The notes: a model not told the origin generated them from the letters alone. Positions 1 to 7,783 are shown, numbered from the stretch's first letter. The stretch is 64,000 nucleotides of DNA from Ruminococcus sp. (GCA_017622925.1 JAGAQC010000039.1:27572-91571); one strand, 5' to 3'. Made by a program: numbers and translations.

Positions 1-21
1 GGCGGAGCATTATACTCCGCC
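1..21 (-). terminator. Hairpin at the end of the micropeptide operon
   Basis: GGCGGAG and CTCCGCC form a 7-bp stem with a 7-nt loop at the very edge of the window, 8 nt past the stop of the last micropeptide gene. It is placed to end the amidoligase operon. Any T-run would lie outside the window, so termination is inferred. Confidence 0.5.
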
Positions 22-28
22 GCTGTGG

Positions 29-109
29 TTATTTACGCTTTCTGAAAATGCCGATGATGTCGATGATAACGCCGACTGCTCTGACAAACACTTTCACGGT
101 ATTATTCAT
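29..109 (-). CDS. Micropeptide, 26 aa, hydrophobic with basic tail
   Basis: A very short reading frame starting with MNNTVKVF and ending in the basic tail FRKRK. The middle (AVGVIIDIIGIF) is hydrophobic and could lie in a membrane. Its ATG overlaps the stop of the preceding 33-aa gene (ATGA), so translation is probably coupled; a GGAGG stands about 13 nt upstream inside that gene. It is the last gene before the hairpin at the window edge. I do not recognise a family. It could be a membrane micropeptide or a substrate of the upstream amidoligase/amidotransferase pair, which is inference from position only. It could also be a chance frame, but the ATGA overlap argues for a real gene. Confidence 0.5.
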   Translation of the reverse strand: MNNTVKVFVRAVGVIIDIIGIFRKRK

Positions 110-207
110 TCCTCGATCGCCTCCTTGATCTTGTCGCCTACGATTACTGTTATCGCAGCTCCCTCCACAATCAGCGTGAATACGATACCTGCAATAAAAC
201 CTCTCAT
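106..207 (-). CDS. Micropeptide, 33 aa, one hydrophobic segment, acidic tail
   Basis: Starts with ATG at 207 behind a perfect GGAGG (216-220, 8 nt spacing), which strongly supports translation. Residues 3-23 form one hydrophobic stretch (MRGFIAGIVFTLIVEGAAIT at its start) and the tail is charged (GDKIKEAIEE). It lies 20 nt after the stop of the glutamine amidotransferase gene and overlaps the next micropeptide. Small membrane peptides of this look are common in phages and conjugative elements, so it may have no link to the enzymes. The tail is rich in Glu and Lys side chains, which an amidoligase could join, so a substrate role is a possible but untested reading. Confidence 0.6.
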   Translation of the reverse strand: MRGFIAGIVFTLIVEGAAITVIVGDKIKEAIEE

Positions 208-227
208 AATATCTACCTCCTTAAAAA

Positions 228-1181
228 TTAACGCTGATACAGCGTTTTTATCTCTTCCATAGCCTGTTCAAGCAGCTCCGGTTCAAACAACATTTCCTCG
301 ATCTCATCGCAAGAATAGCCGAATTCCAAAAGCAACTCAACATCCTCTCTGTCAACGCCGTAGCAGCCGCAGATAAGCAAAAGGTCATTGCTGTATTGCT
401 CATCGGCAATATCAAATTCGTAGTCATACAAGCTGTACCAATTACGCATACTGTACTTCTGTATTTTCTTCTCGAAGGTGCTTACAGAAAGTTTACCGTC
501 GCTGTCGATACGGATGATATCCCCGTCATTGACTGGCACTTCCTCACATCTCACTGCAAGCTTTACAGCTTTCATTGCGGCAGTGAGGATCGCAGTAGTG
601 GAAGCATAGATGTATAAGCCAAGCTCATGGAAATGCAGCAGCGTGATTGGGTTATCTCCCTTGACAAGAAAGAGCGTGTTATCGTCCCGAAGAATCGTAA
701 AGACAAAGCTGCCCTGCACCGTCTCCGCCATAGTTTTGATGCTGTTGCTATCAACGATGTTCTCGTGCTCGATAAGCTGAACGGCAATGTATGAGTCAGT
801 TTCTATCGCAGTTTCTGGCAGTTGCTTCTCCTTGCGAAGTTCCTTGTCATTGTACAGTACGCCATTGTGAGCAAGGGCAAAAGTGTGGTTGTTTGTTGTA
901 CCCTCGAAAGGGTGATTGTTGTAGTTACTCTTTTCACTGCCTTGTGTTGTAAAACGAGTATGTCCGATAACAGCAGTTGTGTCCCTCGGAAAGTACAGCT
1001 TGACCCTGTGTGCAGGCTTTGCCTTCTTGAATGTAACGATGTTTCCATTGTTCACATAGCTGATACCTGTTGCATCGGTACCTCTGCTTTCTGCGGCAAC
1101 AGATAATGCCCTGAGTAGCCGCTTTAGTGTACTTGCCGAAGCTTTCTTTCCATAGTCCAAAAATCCGAAAATTGCACACAT
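228..1181 (-). CDS. Stand-alone class II glutamine amidotransferase (Ntn type), 317 aa
   Basis: Glutamine amidotransferase domain of the N-terminal-nucleophile class, which releases ammonia from glutamine for a partner enzyme. The start is fixed at 1181, because removal of Met then exposes Cys2 (MCAIFGF) as the nucleophile; AAAGGAGG at 1191-1198 sits 9 nt upstream. A frame running 30 nt further upstream has no support. The motifs RGTDATG (33-39), GHTRFTTQG (about 68), NNHPF, HNGVLY and ETDSY match the GFAT/PurF glutaminase fold. No synthase domain (such as a SIS domain) follows; the last 70 residues are an acidic helical tail. It begins 1 nt after DUF4314 and is in one operon with the amidoligase, so the two probably cooperate in making an amide or isopeptide-like bond. 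The acceptor is unknown. Confidence 0.88.
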   Translation of the reverse strand: MCAIFGFLDYGKKASASTLKRLLRALSVAAESRGTDATGISYVNNGNIVTFKKAKPAHRVKLYFPRDTTAVIGHTRFTTQGSEKSNYNNHPFEGTTNNHTFALAHNGVLYNDKELRKEKQLPETAIETDSYIAVQLIEHENIVDSNSIKTMAETVQGSFVFTILRDDNTLFLVKGDNPITLLHFHELGLYIYASTTAILTAAMKAVKLAVRCEEVPVNDGDIIRIDSDGKLSVSTFEKKIQKYSMRNWYSLYDYEFDIADEQYSNDLLLICGCYGVDREDVELLLEFGYSCDEIEEMLFEPELLEQAMEEIKTLYQR

Positions 1182-1182
1182 T

Positions 1183-1404
1183 TCACTCAGCCTCCTTTCC
1201 GATGATCTCAAAAGAATCTACATCAGGACAGATACCGAGGCTTCTGCCATTATCCCACTTCATGTGCAGGGTTCCCATGTCGTCAACAGATGTAACTGTT
1301 CCTGTCATTCCGTCAGGTATAGGTGAATAAGGATCGTCCATATGCAGCAGACGGATTCTTGTGCCTACGGGGTAAGTCTTCTTGTAATACTCAGCCTTGT
1401 TCAT
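1183..1404 (-). CDS. DUF4314 family small protein, 73 aa
   Basis: A compact beta-rich protein with the DUF4314 pattern: a basic N-terminus (MNKAEYYKKTYPVGTRIRL), then DDPYSPIPDGMTGTV and LHMKWDNGRSLG. This is an SH3-like barrel look, common in proteins of phages and conjugative elements. Its function is unknown. It sits exactly between the amidoligase (stop at 1406) and the amidotransferase (start at 1181), with 1-nt gaps on both sides, and its ribosome binding site GGAGG overlaps the end of the amidoligase gene. Fixed placing between two enzymes suggests an adaptor or substrate-binding role, which is inference. Confidence 0.8.
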   Translation of the reverse strand: MNKAEYYKKTYPVGTRIRLLHMDDPYSPIPDGMTGTVTSVDDMGTLHMKWDNGRSLGICPDVDSFEIIGKEAE

Positions 1405-1405
1405 C

Positions 1406-2497
1406 TCACATATCCTCCTCGACAGTTACTTCGTCATTGATGTACAGCCGACGCTCTTTCAGATATTGAATCAGTTCGGGATATTCTATCCTCTTCACAA
1501 GCTCAGACCATGATAGTTCCTCTAATTCATTCTGGGACATAGAAATAGCCACATCGCAGATCGTATCAACAAACTGCAATGTGGCTATAAATGTATTGTA
1601 TTTCAGCGTACCCCTGAAAAGTCTGAACTCAATGGTGCTGTAATTGCAAAGATTGACCGCACTGTATCTGCCATGGTCACTGCACTTGGCTTTCTTCAAG
1701 ATTTCCTGTCCCGTCTTTTCGTAACCATATCTGGCAGACCAACGGTTCATGTTATACTGACTCCTTCGGGAGAAGCAGAAGACCTCGTTCCAGTGCTTTT
1801 CTATCAGGAAAAGTATCTTGCCGATGACCTCTTCCTGCTCCGCCTGATTGTCACCGAAAGCGTTCCTGTTAACGTGGATGTGCAGACCGCAGGTGCTTGT
1901 CTGGTGGGAGCGGTAGCCCATTTTTATCGCTTCATGCAGGATTGCCTCCCAGTCCATATTGTTCATATGGTAGTCAAGCGTCATCGGATGCGACACGATC
2001 TCAAAGCCGTCGTCAATACTGCCGTCGCTCTTTATGTAGATATGCTCATGGATTGAATTTGCTATTTCTTTAAGTTTGCTCGCATTATCATCATCCTTAC
2101 CGCCGCAGTCTACTTCAAGCTCAACTCCAAGATAGCGTTTACTGTCACCATAGAACACAGGATCAGGCTTGTAGCTGTACTCTTCTATCTCGTCATTGAA
2201 ATCATCATAGCAGCTGTTGCAATAAGGATAGTCGCCTCGCCAGTTGATGTTGTTGTCATGGATAATTCTGTTGCAGCACTCACAGCGGTGGTAGTAGTCG
2301 TTGTAGCAGGTTTCGCAAAGTGTGGTATCATCGTCCTGTACTGCATCGTTAATCCAGATCGTTTCGCCGCAGTGGTCACAGGTGGTGCAGTGTTCGTCAA
2401 CACACTCATGACAAAGGAACTGATCGTCTACCCATGTTCCTTCTTCCTCTTTGATCTCGCAGCCGCAGATGTCACAGACTCTTACGTTTTCTTCCAT
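1406..2497 (-). CDS. Amidoligase with N-terminal zinc-ribbon/LIM-like fingers, 363 aa
   Basis: The C-terminal two thirds match the amidoligase family (COOH-NH2 ligases related to glutamine synthetase): GVELEVD (124-130), SDGSI and GFEIVS (157-169), GLHIHVNR (204-211) and TIEFRLFRG (288-296). These carry the acidic, His and Arg residues expected for metal, ATP and substrate binding. Residues 8-96 hold about eight Cys pairs (CDICGC, CHEC, CDHCGE, CETC, CECC, CNSC), so several zinc-binding treble-clef or LIM-like units precede the enzyme and may bind the target. Start chosen at 2497, where GGAGGTAAT lies 6 nt upstream; a longer frame to 2611 would cross a terminator-like hairpin. First gene of a tight operon with DUF4314, a glutaminase and two micropeptides. 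Published family surveys (recalled, not checked) place such operons in phages and mobile elements and predict peptide modification. Confidence 0.85.
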   Translation of the reverse strand: MEENVRVCDICGCEIKEEEGTWVDDQFLCHECVDEHCTTCDHCGETIWINDAVQDDDTTLCETCYNDYYHRCECCNRIIHDNNINWRGDYPYCNSCYDDFNDEIEEYSYKPDPVFYGDSKRYLGVELEVDCGGKDDDNASKLKEIANSIHEHIYIKSDGSIDDGFEIVSHPMTLDYHMNNMDWEAILHEAIKMGYRSHQTSTCGLHIHVNRNAFGDNQAEQEEVIGKILFLIEKHWNEVFCFSRRSQYNMNRWSARYGYEKTGQEILKKAKCSDHGRYSAVNLCNYSTIEFRLFRGTLKYNTFIATLQFVDTICDVAISMSQNELEELSWSELVKRIEYPELIQYLKERRLYINDEVTVEEDM

Positions 2498-2510
2498 TTC
2501 AATTACCTCC

Positions 2511-2554
2511 AAAAAAACAAAAATTCCGATAAGGCTGGAAATAGACCTTATCGG
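2511..2554 (-). terminator. Hairpin with T-run between recombinase and amidoligase genes
   Basis: CCGATAAGG (2526-2534) and CCTTATCGG (2546-2554) form a 9-bp stem with an 11-nt loop. On the minus strand it is followed by AATTTTTGTTTTTTT, then the GGAGG of the amidoligase gene. A TATAAT (2561-2556) abuts the hairpin. It either stops read-through from the recombinase side or attenuates the amidoligase operon. If transcription starts at that TATAAT, the full hairpin would not be in the RNA. Confidence 0.6.
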
Positions 2555-2596
2555 TATTATAATATATATTTGAAATTGGAGGTCGCTGCGGGCGCT

Positions 2597-2621
2597 CGAA
2601 TTCCCGAACATTTGCTGAGGA
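2597..2621 (+). repeat. Left copy of imperfect 25-bp direct repeat, candidate att site
   Basis: Reads CGAATTCCCGAACATTTGCT then GAGGA. It matches 21 of 25 positions of the copy at 9209-9233, in the same orientation. It lies just past the recombinase terminator, where a serine recombinase attachment site is usually found. The att role is inference. Confidence 0.4.
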
Positions 2622-2645
2622 GAAAATGGGTATAACCTACAGTAC

Positions 2646-2684
2646 GCAAAAAACGGACGGCAACACTTCCGTCACCGTCCGTTT
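2646..2684 (-). terminator. Rho-independent terminator of the recombinase gene
   Basis: AAACGGACGG (2651-2660) pairs with CCGTCCGTTT (2675-2684), a 10-bp stem. The minus strand continues into TTTTTTGC. It sits 13 nt after the recombinase stop codon. Confidence 0.8.
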
Positions 2685-2696
2685 CTTATTACGTTA

Positions 2697-4499
2697 TTAT
2701 CTTGCGTCAAGCTCCATGATACCGCAGAGTTGATCGTCTTTCAGCTTGATCTGCGCAGCTACCTTTGCGCCGACAAGCTCGAAAATATTTACCTCAGATT
2801 CGTTAGCCATTTTGTAAAGATACTCGGTCGGCATCTCAATGTCCACCACGTCATAGCTCCAGGGGCTTGCTATCATGAGCGCAAGCTTCACCTTGACTGT
2901 ACCCTCATTTTCGGATTCGTAGAAGCCGAGAATCATTCCCTCGGTATTTTCATAGCGCACTTCCGGTGCAATATATGGTCTTCTTATCATATCATCATTT
3001 CCTTTCATAGTGATTTTGGTTGATTTGTCAATACTGATTCCGCATTTCAGCGTGATTCGTACCTGCTCTTCGTCAACATCGACTCTCTCAATGATCTTTC
3101 GCAGCAGGTACTTGTTGTTGATCGTGTTTTCTGTTATCATGTAGTGGTCAAAGCCTTCTTGAAGCTTCTGTAAGTCTGCTTCGTTGAACTGATGCGATCC
3201 TCTGGACAGCAGCTTGATCTTTGTGGTGATCTCGCCCTTCTGACGTTCTATTTTTTCAAGGCTGTTCATAATGCTGTCTGTGACCTTGCCTTTTTCAAGT
3301 GCCGCCATGAGGTTGCGATGCCTATCGTCAAGACCTGACAGTGCTCGTCTTAACGCTCTGTACTCCTTGTTGGAAGTATCCTTGATATTTCTGGAAATAT
3401 GGTTCAATGCGTCGAGCAAAGGCTGTCGGTTCGGCTCCGAAAAGAGACAGGTGCTGACGGCGTTGATCACGAATGCTTCAAGGTAGTCTGCTCTGATGGG
3501 AGCAGTGCCGCATTTATTGTTACAGTTGTACTTGTAGTACTTTCTGTCCTTTGAATATCTGACACCGCCGCACATCGGACTGCCGCAGGAGCAATAGATC
3601 ATTCCGGTCAGTGGATAGTATCTGTCCGGCGCTCTGTTACTGTGCTTTTCAGCGTTTTCGTTGAGTCTCTCCTGAACTTTTTCAAACATCTCAGGAGTTA
3701 CAAGTTCTGGACAGCCGCCTTCCTTTTTGAAGTAGCTTTCCTTGTGCTTATGCGTATTTCTCTTGCCGTCTTCATCCTTTGATATTGCCTTATTCCATGT
3801 GTAACAGCCCTTGTACTTCTCGTTGTGGAGGATCTCGTTGATCGTGTTGACCTTGAAGTCATTGCCCTTGCTGGTCTTGTAGCCGTTATCCTTTAGCCAT
3901 TTTATGATATCGGCAGTTCCGAATCCGTCAGCGTAAAACTCGAACATCTTCTTTACCGCCGGGGCTGTTGTTTCATCGAGTTCCAGCAGCATTGTATCTC
4001 TGTTCACCTTGAAGCCGTAGGGAGGCTTGCCGCCGGTATGCATACAGTCTGCTGCACGGGAAGTCAAGCCTCTCAAACTGTTATTCTTAATACTTCGAGA
4101 GTATTTCGCATCGACGATCGCTTGCGTAATTATCATATCGTAGTCATCTTCGCAGGAGGAATCCCAGCCTTGTGACACGAAAATAATTTTTTTATTATGG
4201 ACTCGAAACCATTTTAAGTCGAGTGTCATTCCTTCCAAATTTCGATGCAGTCTGCTGGTATCATACACATAGAGAATATCAACATCGTTTTTATCAATGT
4301 AATCCATTAGTGCCTGATACTGAGGTCTGTTTGTATTTGTACCTGACTTGCCTTCTTCGGAGAATATTTTAATCAGGTTTACACCGTCAGCATTTGCACG
4401 ATTTTTGATGACTTTCGTCTGATAGCTCAGCGAGGTATTATCCACCTGTCCCGGTGTCGAAACTCTGACATAGCCAACGGCCCTAGGTATTTTCTTCAT
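2697..4499 (-). CDS. Large serine site-specific recombinase, 600 aa
   Basis: Cuts and rejoins DNA at att sites to move the element. The resolvase domain (about 5-150) starts RAVGYVRVST with the nucleophile Ser14, and has SRLHRN for the catalytic arginine region. A Recombinase domain (about 165-290, from GGKPPYGFKV) and a zinc ribbon (CSCG with a later NCNNKCG) follow, then a coiled coil (about 385-455). After the usual end comes an extra domain of about 100 residues (MIRRPYIAPEVRY onwards). Start at 4499 with AAGGAG 11 nt upstream; the frame also runs back to 4544 without support. Its first 17 nt overlap the end of the preceding 65-aa gene, suggesting coupling. It faces the left edge of the bracketed 6.6-kb module and has its own terminator. 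Confidence 0.92.
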   Translation of the reverse strand: MKKIPRAVGYVRVSTPGQVDNTSLSYQTKVIKNRANADGVNLIKIFSEEGKSGTNTNRPQYQALMDYIDKNDVDILYVYDTSRLHRNLEGMTLDLKWFRVHNKKIIFVSQGWDSSCEDDYDMIITQAIVDAKYSRSIKNNSLRGLTSRAADCMHTGGKPPYGFKVNRDTMLLELDETTAPAVKKMFEFYADGFGTADIIKWLKDNGYKTSKGNDFKVNTINEILHNEKYKGCYTWNKAISKDEDGKRNTHKHKESYFKKEGGCPELVTPEMFEKVQERLNENAEKHSNRAPDRYYPLTGMIYCSCGSPMCGGVRYSKDRKYYKYNCNNKCGTAPIRADYLEAFVINAVSTCLFSEPNRQPLLDALNHISRNIKDTSNKEYRALRRALSGLDDRHRNLMAALEKGKVTDSIMNSLEKIERQKGEITTKIKLLSRGSHQFNEADLQKLQEGFDHYMITENTINNKYLLRKIIERVDVDEEQVRITLKCGISIDKSTKITMKGNDDMIRRPYIAPEVRYENTEGMILGFYESENEGTVKVKLALMIASPWSYDVVDIEMPTEYLYKMANESEVNIFELVGAKVAAQIKLKDDQLCGIMELDAR

Positions 4500-4680
4500 C
4501 ACTGTTTGCTCCTTTCTGATGTTTGTACATATCAAACAGGACAAGCGCAGCGGTATTTATCAGCTCAGCAGAAGTGCTGCCGGTGTCATTGTTTACAACA
4601 GAACTATAAGTGTAGTTACCGCTTTCTGCGTTATCCTTATTGACATCGTTTTTAAGAATCGTTATGTGTCTAATTTTCAT
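4483..4680 (-). CDS. Small protein of unknown function next to the recombinase, 65 aa
   Basis: Starts MKIRHITILKND at the ATG at 4680, behind GGGAGGT; an in-frame TTG at 4695 lies within that ribosome binding site and is less likely. A run of polar residues (NKDNAESGNYTYSSVVNNDTG) is followed by a helix (SAELINTAALVLFDMYKHQK). The stop lies 17 nt inside the recombinase gene. Proteins of this size just ahead of large serine recombinases are common in integrative elements. It could be a directionality or regulatory partner, but there is no visible DNA-binding motif, so I give no function. Confidence 0.65.
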   Translation of the reverse strand: MKIRHITILKNDVNKDNAESGNYTYSSVVNNDTGSTSAELINTAALVLFDMYKHQKGANSDEENT

Positions 4681-4693
4681 TTCGTCACCTCCC

Positions 4694-4725
4694 AAGACCT
4701 GACCTCCCGAAAGAAGTCAGGTCTT
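4694..4725. promoter_or_regulatory. 10-bp perfect hairpin just upstream of the 65-aa gene
   Basis: AAGACCTGAC (4694-4703) and GTCAGGTCTT (4716-4725) enclose a 12-nt loop. The hairpin lies between the stop of the DUF927 gene (4738) and the GGGAGGT of the 65-aa gene, and lacks a T-run. It may partly terminate transcription or modulate translation of the recombinase pair. Confidence 0.5.
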
Positions 4726-4737
4726 GTAATCTGATGA

Positions 4738-6864
4738 TTATACAAAATAGCTCATGTTGTCTTTCTCAAAGCGGTTATATATCTCATTTTTACATTCTTC
4801 TTCACTGAAAAATCTAAACCAGTAACATGGAACGTCCTTGACTTTGTTAATTGTTATCTGAGAGACAAGACCATTTCTTTTACCGTTGCCCTGACGTCTG
4901 AGAAAACCGGCACTGTCGATCTCTCTGACAGCAGTTCTTACATCCTTGAATCCGGCTCTTGCGAGAATTACTTTTGTCACCTCTACTGGCATTACCACTG
5001 AGGTAACATTCTCTTCGGAACCAAAGGAGTTCTTTATCTTCATCTTTTTGGTATATACTTTTAATTTTTCATCAAACATATGGTCAATGGTATAGTTCCT
5101 GATTGCATTCAGGGCATTTTCTGCCATGTTGTATTCGGCTGAGATCATAGCGTTCTGCTCCTGCATGATCCCAGCTACACCTGTGCAGTCGATCTCTACT
5201 CCGAGCTTGCAAAGTATCTTAGCCGTAAGATACGTCAGACCATAGCTCTTTAAGACACGTTCAGTGTAGTCATTGGGTGAATCGGAAGTCACCTTTCTCA
5301 TGATGTCCTTCATCTTCTCATAGTTATCTTTCAGCTTGCCTCTGTGTGCAATCAGCCAGTCCGTGAACATTCTTCCGAGTACGCCGTAGTTGTTGTTTGC
5401 AAATTCTTCTATCTCATCTGCATGGCTGCTGTCAACGGTATAGGAGAAGTACTCTGCGTTATGAACTCTTACCGCCGGTCCGCCGTTTTGTGAAGCGTCC
5501 TTATCGTGGATATGCTCCTCGCTGGTAACGACCACGATCATATTCCATGTACCGGTAGCTTTCATTGTAGAGTCAGGATTCAGTCTATCCTTTTCTCTCT
5601 CATTCGCTATCGAGATGAGAAAGTCCTCAGTGTTGATGTCACTTGCTACCTTGCCTTCATCCAAAAACATCGGGACGCCGAATCTGCCGTCAAGGCGCTT
5701 AAATAAGGCGTTGCTTGTGCTGTGCATGGACTTGAATATCTTCTCATTATCCGGATTTGTCCACATGGAAGCCGCAAGTCTGCTTGTAAGTGTTTTTGCC
5801 GTTGAAGACTTGCCGACCATATTGATGCTGTAGGAACGAAGCTTCATGTGATGATCGAGGTTCAGAACCGTCATAACTGCCGCCGACATAGATGCTGATA
5901 GGACGTACTGTATTGGAACGCTGTCACGAATCAGGTCATTCAGGGCAGCTAAGTATTCCTTATCTGTACCGAATGTGTTTTGGGTTGTGAATACACCTTC
6001 ACTGTAGGCGTTGAACTGCATGACTCCCTTTGTCATCGAGAATCCGAGTTTCTGCTGTGCCGACTCAGTATGCATCATGCTCATGACCTTTGTCAGATAC
6101 ATACTGACGAGCAGCTCGTAGCCTGGATTCACCAGGATGCCGTACTTGCTGAGTTCTTTCAGGTTTGCTTTTGTAAAGTACTCAGCCGGAACCTGATTGT
6201 TAGTTGTACCAAGGTCATCTGTTGTCTGAATTTCTACCTTGATCTCGCCGTTGGCTTCTCTTTTCTTGTGCAGAAGATCGAAGCGTGTGCATATCCAGGT
6301 GAATGTATTATCGCCTTCATTCATTGCGAATGCTGTTTTGGTTCGGATAATGTAGAACTTTTCCAATGTTCCCTTGTTGTTCATACGTTCCAGACAAACC
6401 GCATTTGTCAGCAGCTCCTGACAGTTGTCATTACTGACCTCTGCCGTTGCATAGATGTCAATATCGAAATCATCCACGCTCTGCATTGCCGGAACGGAGC
6501 TTTCGACAGTCGGCAACTTTTTATCAGGCTGCGTCATGCTGAGTCTCTTATCGGAATGCGGAACGGGTCTTCTCGGTTTAGGCTTTGCTGTGGTAGGAGC
6601 ATGAGGCTTATTGTCGATCTTTTTTCCAAAGGGGACATTGACCGCATTGGTATGTCTGCTCTTGATCGGCTTTGCTGTCATTGGCTTCGTGCTGTCTGTC
6701 TTATCTGTCGTGCCAAATGGTCTTGCTGCCGTGTCCTCACCGTAGTTGTCATTGCTGTGGCTCCCTGCTATAGGTTGGGCTGTATCAGCCTTGCCAAAAG
6801 GTAGCATGATCGAGGAAGCATTGCTCATGGTTGGAGCAAGCATGGTTTTTGCATTCTTTATCAT
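4738..6864 (-). CDS. DUF927-type P-loop ATPase (replication protein of mobile elements), 708 aa
   Basis: Residues about 155-480 match the DUF927 family, helicase-like ATPases found with primases in phages, plasmids and integrative elements. The P-loop is GKSSTAKT (351-358), preceded by a hydrophobic strand, with the Walker-B-like FLDEG (400-404) and a VVTSEEHI strand after it. Residues 1-125 are low-complexity and rich in Pro, Lys and Thr, with PFG repeated at 22, 49 and 78; this is probably a flexible linker. The C-terminal 100 residues look like a winged-helix region (VTKVILARAGFKDVRTAVRE). There is no primase (TOPRIM) domain in the protein or next to it. Start at 6864 with GGAAGG 9 nt upstream. 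It probably supports replication of the excised element, with host primase or another partner. Confidence 0.8.
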   Translation of the reverse strand: MIKNAKTMLAPTMSNASSIMLPFGKADTAQPIAGSHSNDNYGEDTAARPFGTTDKTDSTKPMTAKPIKSRHTNAVNVPFGKKIDNKPHAPTTAKPKPRRPVPHSDKRLSMTQPDKKLPTVESSVPAMQSVDDFDIDIYATAEVSNDNCQELLTNAVCLERMNNKGTLEKFYIIRTKTAFAMNEGDNTFTWICTRFDLLHKKREANGEIKVEIQTTDDLGTTNNQVPAEYFTKANLKELSKYGILVNPGYELLVSMYLTKVMSMMHTESAQQKLGFSMTKGVMQFNAYSEGVFTTQNTFGTDKEYLAALNDLIRDSVPIQYVLSASMSAAVMTVLNLDHHMKLRSYSINMVGKSSTAKTLTSRLAASMWTNPDNEKIFKSMHSTSNALFKRLDGRFGVPMFLDEGKVASDINTEDFLISIANEREKDRLNPDSTMKATGTWNMIVVVTSEEHIHDKDASQNGGPAVRVHNAEYFSYTVDSSHADEIEEFANNNYGVLGRMFTDWLIAHRGKLKDNYEKMKDIMRKVTSDSPNDYTERVLKSYGLTYLTAKILCKLGVEIDCTGVAGIMQEQNAMISAEYNMAENALNAIRNYTIDHMFDEKLKVYTKKMKIKNSFGSEENVTSVVMPVEVTKVILARAGFKDVRTAVREIDSAGFLRRQGNGKRNGLVSQITINKVKDVPCYWFRFFSEEECKNEIYNRFEKDNMSYFV

Positions 6865-6940
6865 AGGTAATTACCTTCCTTTCAATGAATTTTCAAGGAA
6901 AAAGGTGGGAGAGACTTTCGTCTCTCCCTGCTGCAAAGGA

Positions 6941-7318
6941 TTAGTCATCTGTCTCATCACCGTAGTTGGTATAGGAGAAGCTGGTGATGTTGCTGAATTG
7001 CTTACCGTCAGCCGCATCATTTGTCTCTGTCTCGATTCTTACATCAACATCCTTGATCTCATTGAGGTCAATCTCCCCATTATCGTCCACAAATGGGTCA
7101 ATAATATTGTAGAGCGGTTCTTCGTTGTAATCAGCAATGTCAGTTGAGCACTTGAAGATCGTGCCGTCCTGGAGCTCGAACTTCAGATATACACGGTCGT
7201 TGTCCTCGTTGTACTCGACACTCATGAGAATTCCCTCATGGATTCCGTCTTCTATGTGGTAAGTACCGATCTTCTTAGCCTTTTCAGCAGCCTTTTTCTG
7301 TATTGTAGATAGTTTCAT
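6941..7318 (-). CDS. Acidic protein of unknown function, 125 aa
   Basis: Starts MKLSTIQKKAAEKAKKIG at the ATG at 7318, 7 nt after GGAGG; a longer frame to 7399 has no ribosome binding site. A basic helical N-terminus is followed by beta strands (GILMSVEYNEDNDRVYLKFELQD) and a very acidic tail ending GDETDD. It lies 76 nt upstream of the DUF927 gene on the same strand and is probably co-transcribed. The acidic tail and size recall single-strand-DNA-binding accessory proteins, but no family motif is visible, so the function is unknown. Confidence 0.65.
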   Translation of the reverse strand: MKLSTIQKKAAEKAKKIGTYHIEDGIHEGILMSVEYNEDNDRVYLKFELQDGTIFKCSTDIADYNEEPLYNIIDPFVDDNGEIDLNEIKDVDVRIETETNDAADGKQFSNITSFSYTNYGDETDD

Positions 7319-7782
7319 AAAAAACCTCCGTACTAATAAATTTACTGAAAGGGGTTCGCTTTCTTTTATTCGATTTTCAAGATTCTTTATAGTCATCATA
7401 CGACGTACATCATCCTGTGAATCTCTGTTGATGCCTACTTCAAGTCACCCCAGAACGCCGAAGCCTCCTTTGTAACTCTGTCTCAGCATCGCCATAGCCT
7501 TCACACTGATCCGCACATCGCAGGGACTATCATTTTTTAACACTTTAAGCGAAACCGCTTTCAGTATTGAGCGAACTCCGGTACAGCTTTTCGGGTAGTT
7601 GCTCCGTTGCGCTGTGCCGTTGTTCTGATTGTAGTATATCAGGTTTTCAGTACTTTGTAAACCACTTGACCAATGTTGCAGGAACTCGTCTTTTATCTGC
7701 AAATTTCATTGAAATTTGCAGATACTCTTGGGTTTACTTGCAAAAAAAAAGAAGCAAGCGCCGGTCGGCACTTGCTCCTTCT
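7319..7782. other. Non-coding stretch with a long palindrome
   Basis: No credible gene. A reading frame on the minus strand (7445-7702) lacks a good start and ribosome binding site. At 7695-7723 is a perfect 14-bp inverted repeat around a single T (ATCTGCAAATTTCA and its complement). A terminator lies at 7742-7782. The region probably holds the promoter of the 125-aa/DUF927 genes and may hold an origin or operator. Confidence 0.5.
7695..7723. repeat. Perfect 29-nt palindrome (14-bp arms, 1-nt centre)
   Basis: Left arm ATCTGCAAATTTCA at 7695-7708, T at 7709, and the exact reverse complement at 7710-7723. It is AT-rich, has no adjoining T-run, and stands between two transcription units of the mobile element. 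Possible roles are an operator for a dimeric regulator, a replication start site or a nicking site. Confidence 0.8.
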
Positions 7783-7783
7783 T
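7742..7783 (-). terminator. Rho-independent terminator of the 436-aa gene
   Basis: GAAGCAAG and CTTGCT-CTTC pair around CCG/CGG (7751-7783), starting at the stop codon. Nine A residues at 7742-7750 give a T-run on the minus strand. Confidence 0.8.

Noticed and set aside
7445-7702. Reading frame of 85 codons on the minus strand between the element's two units
   Set aside because: It starts at a TTG with no ribosome binding site and overlaps the palindrome; no family resemblance.
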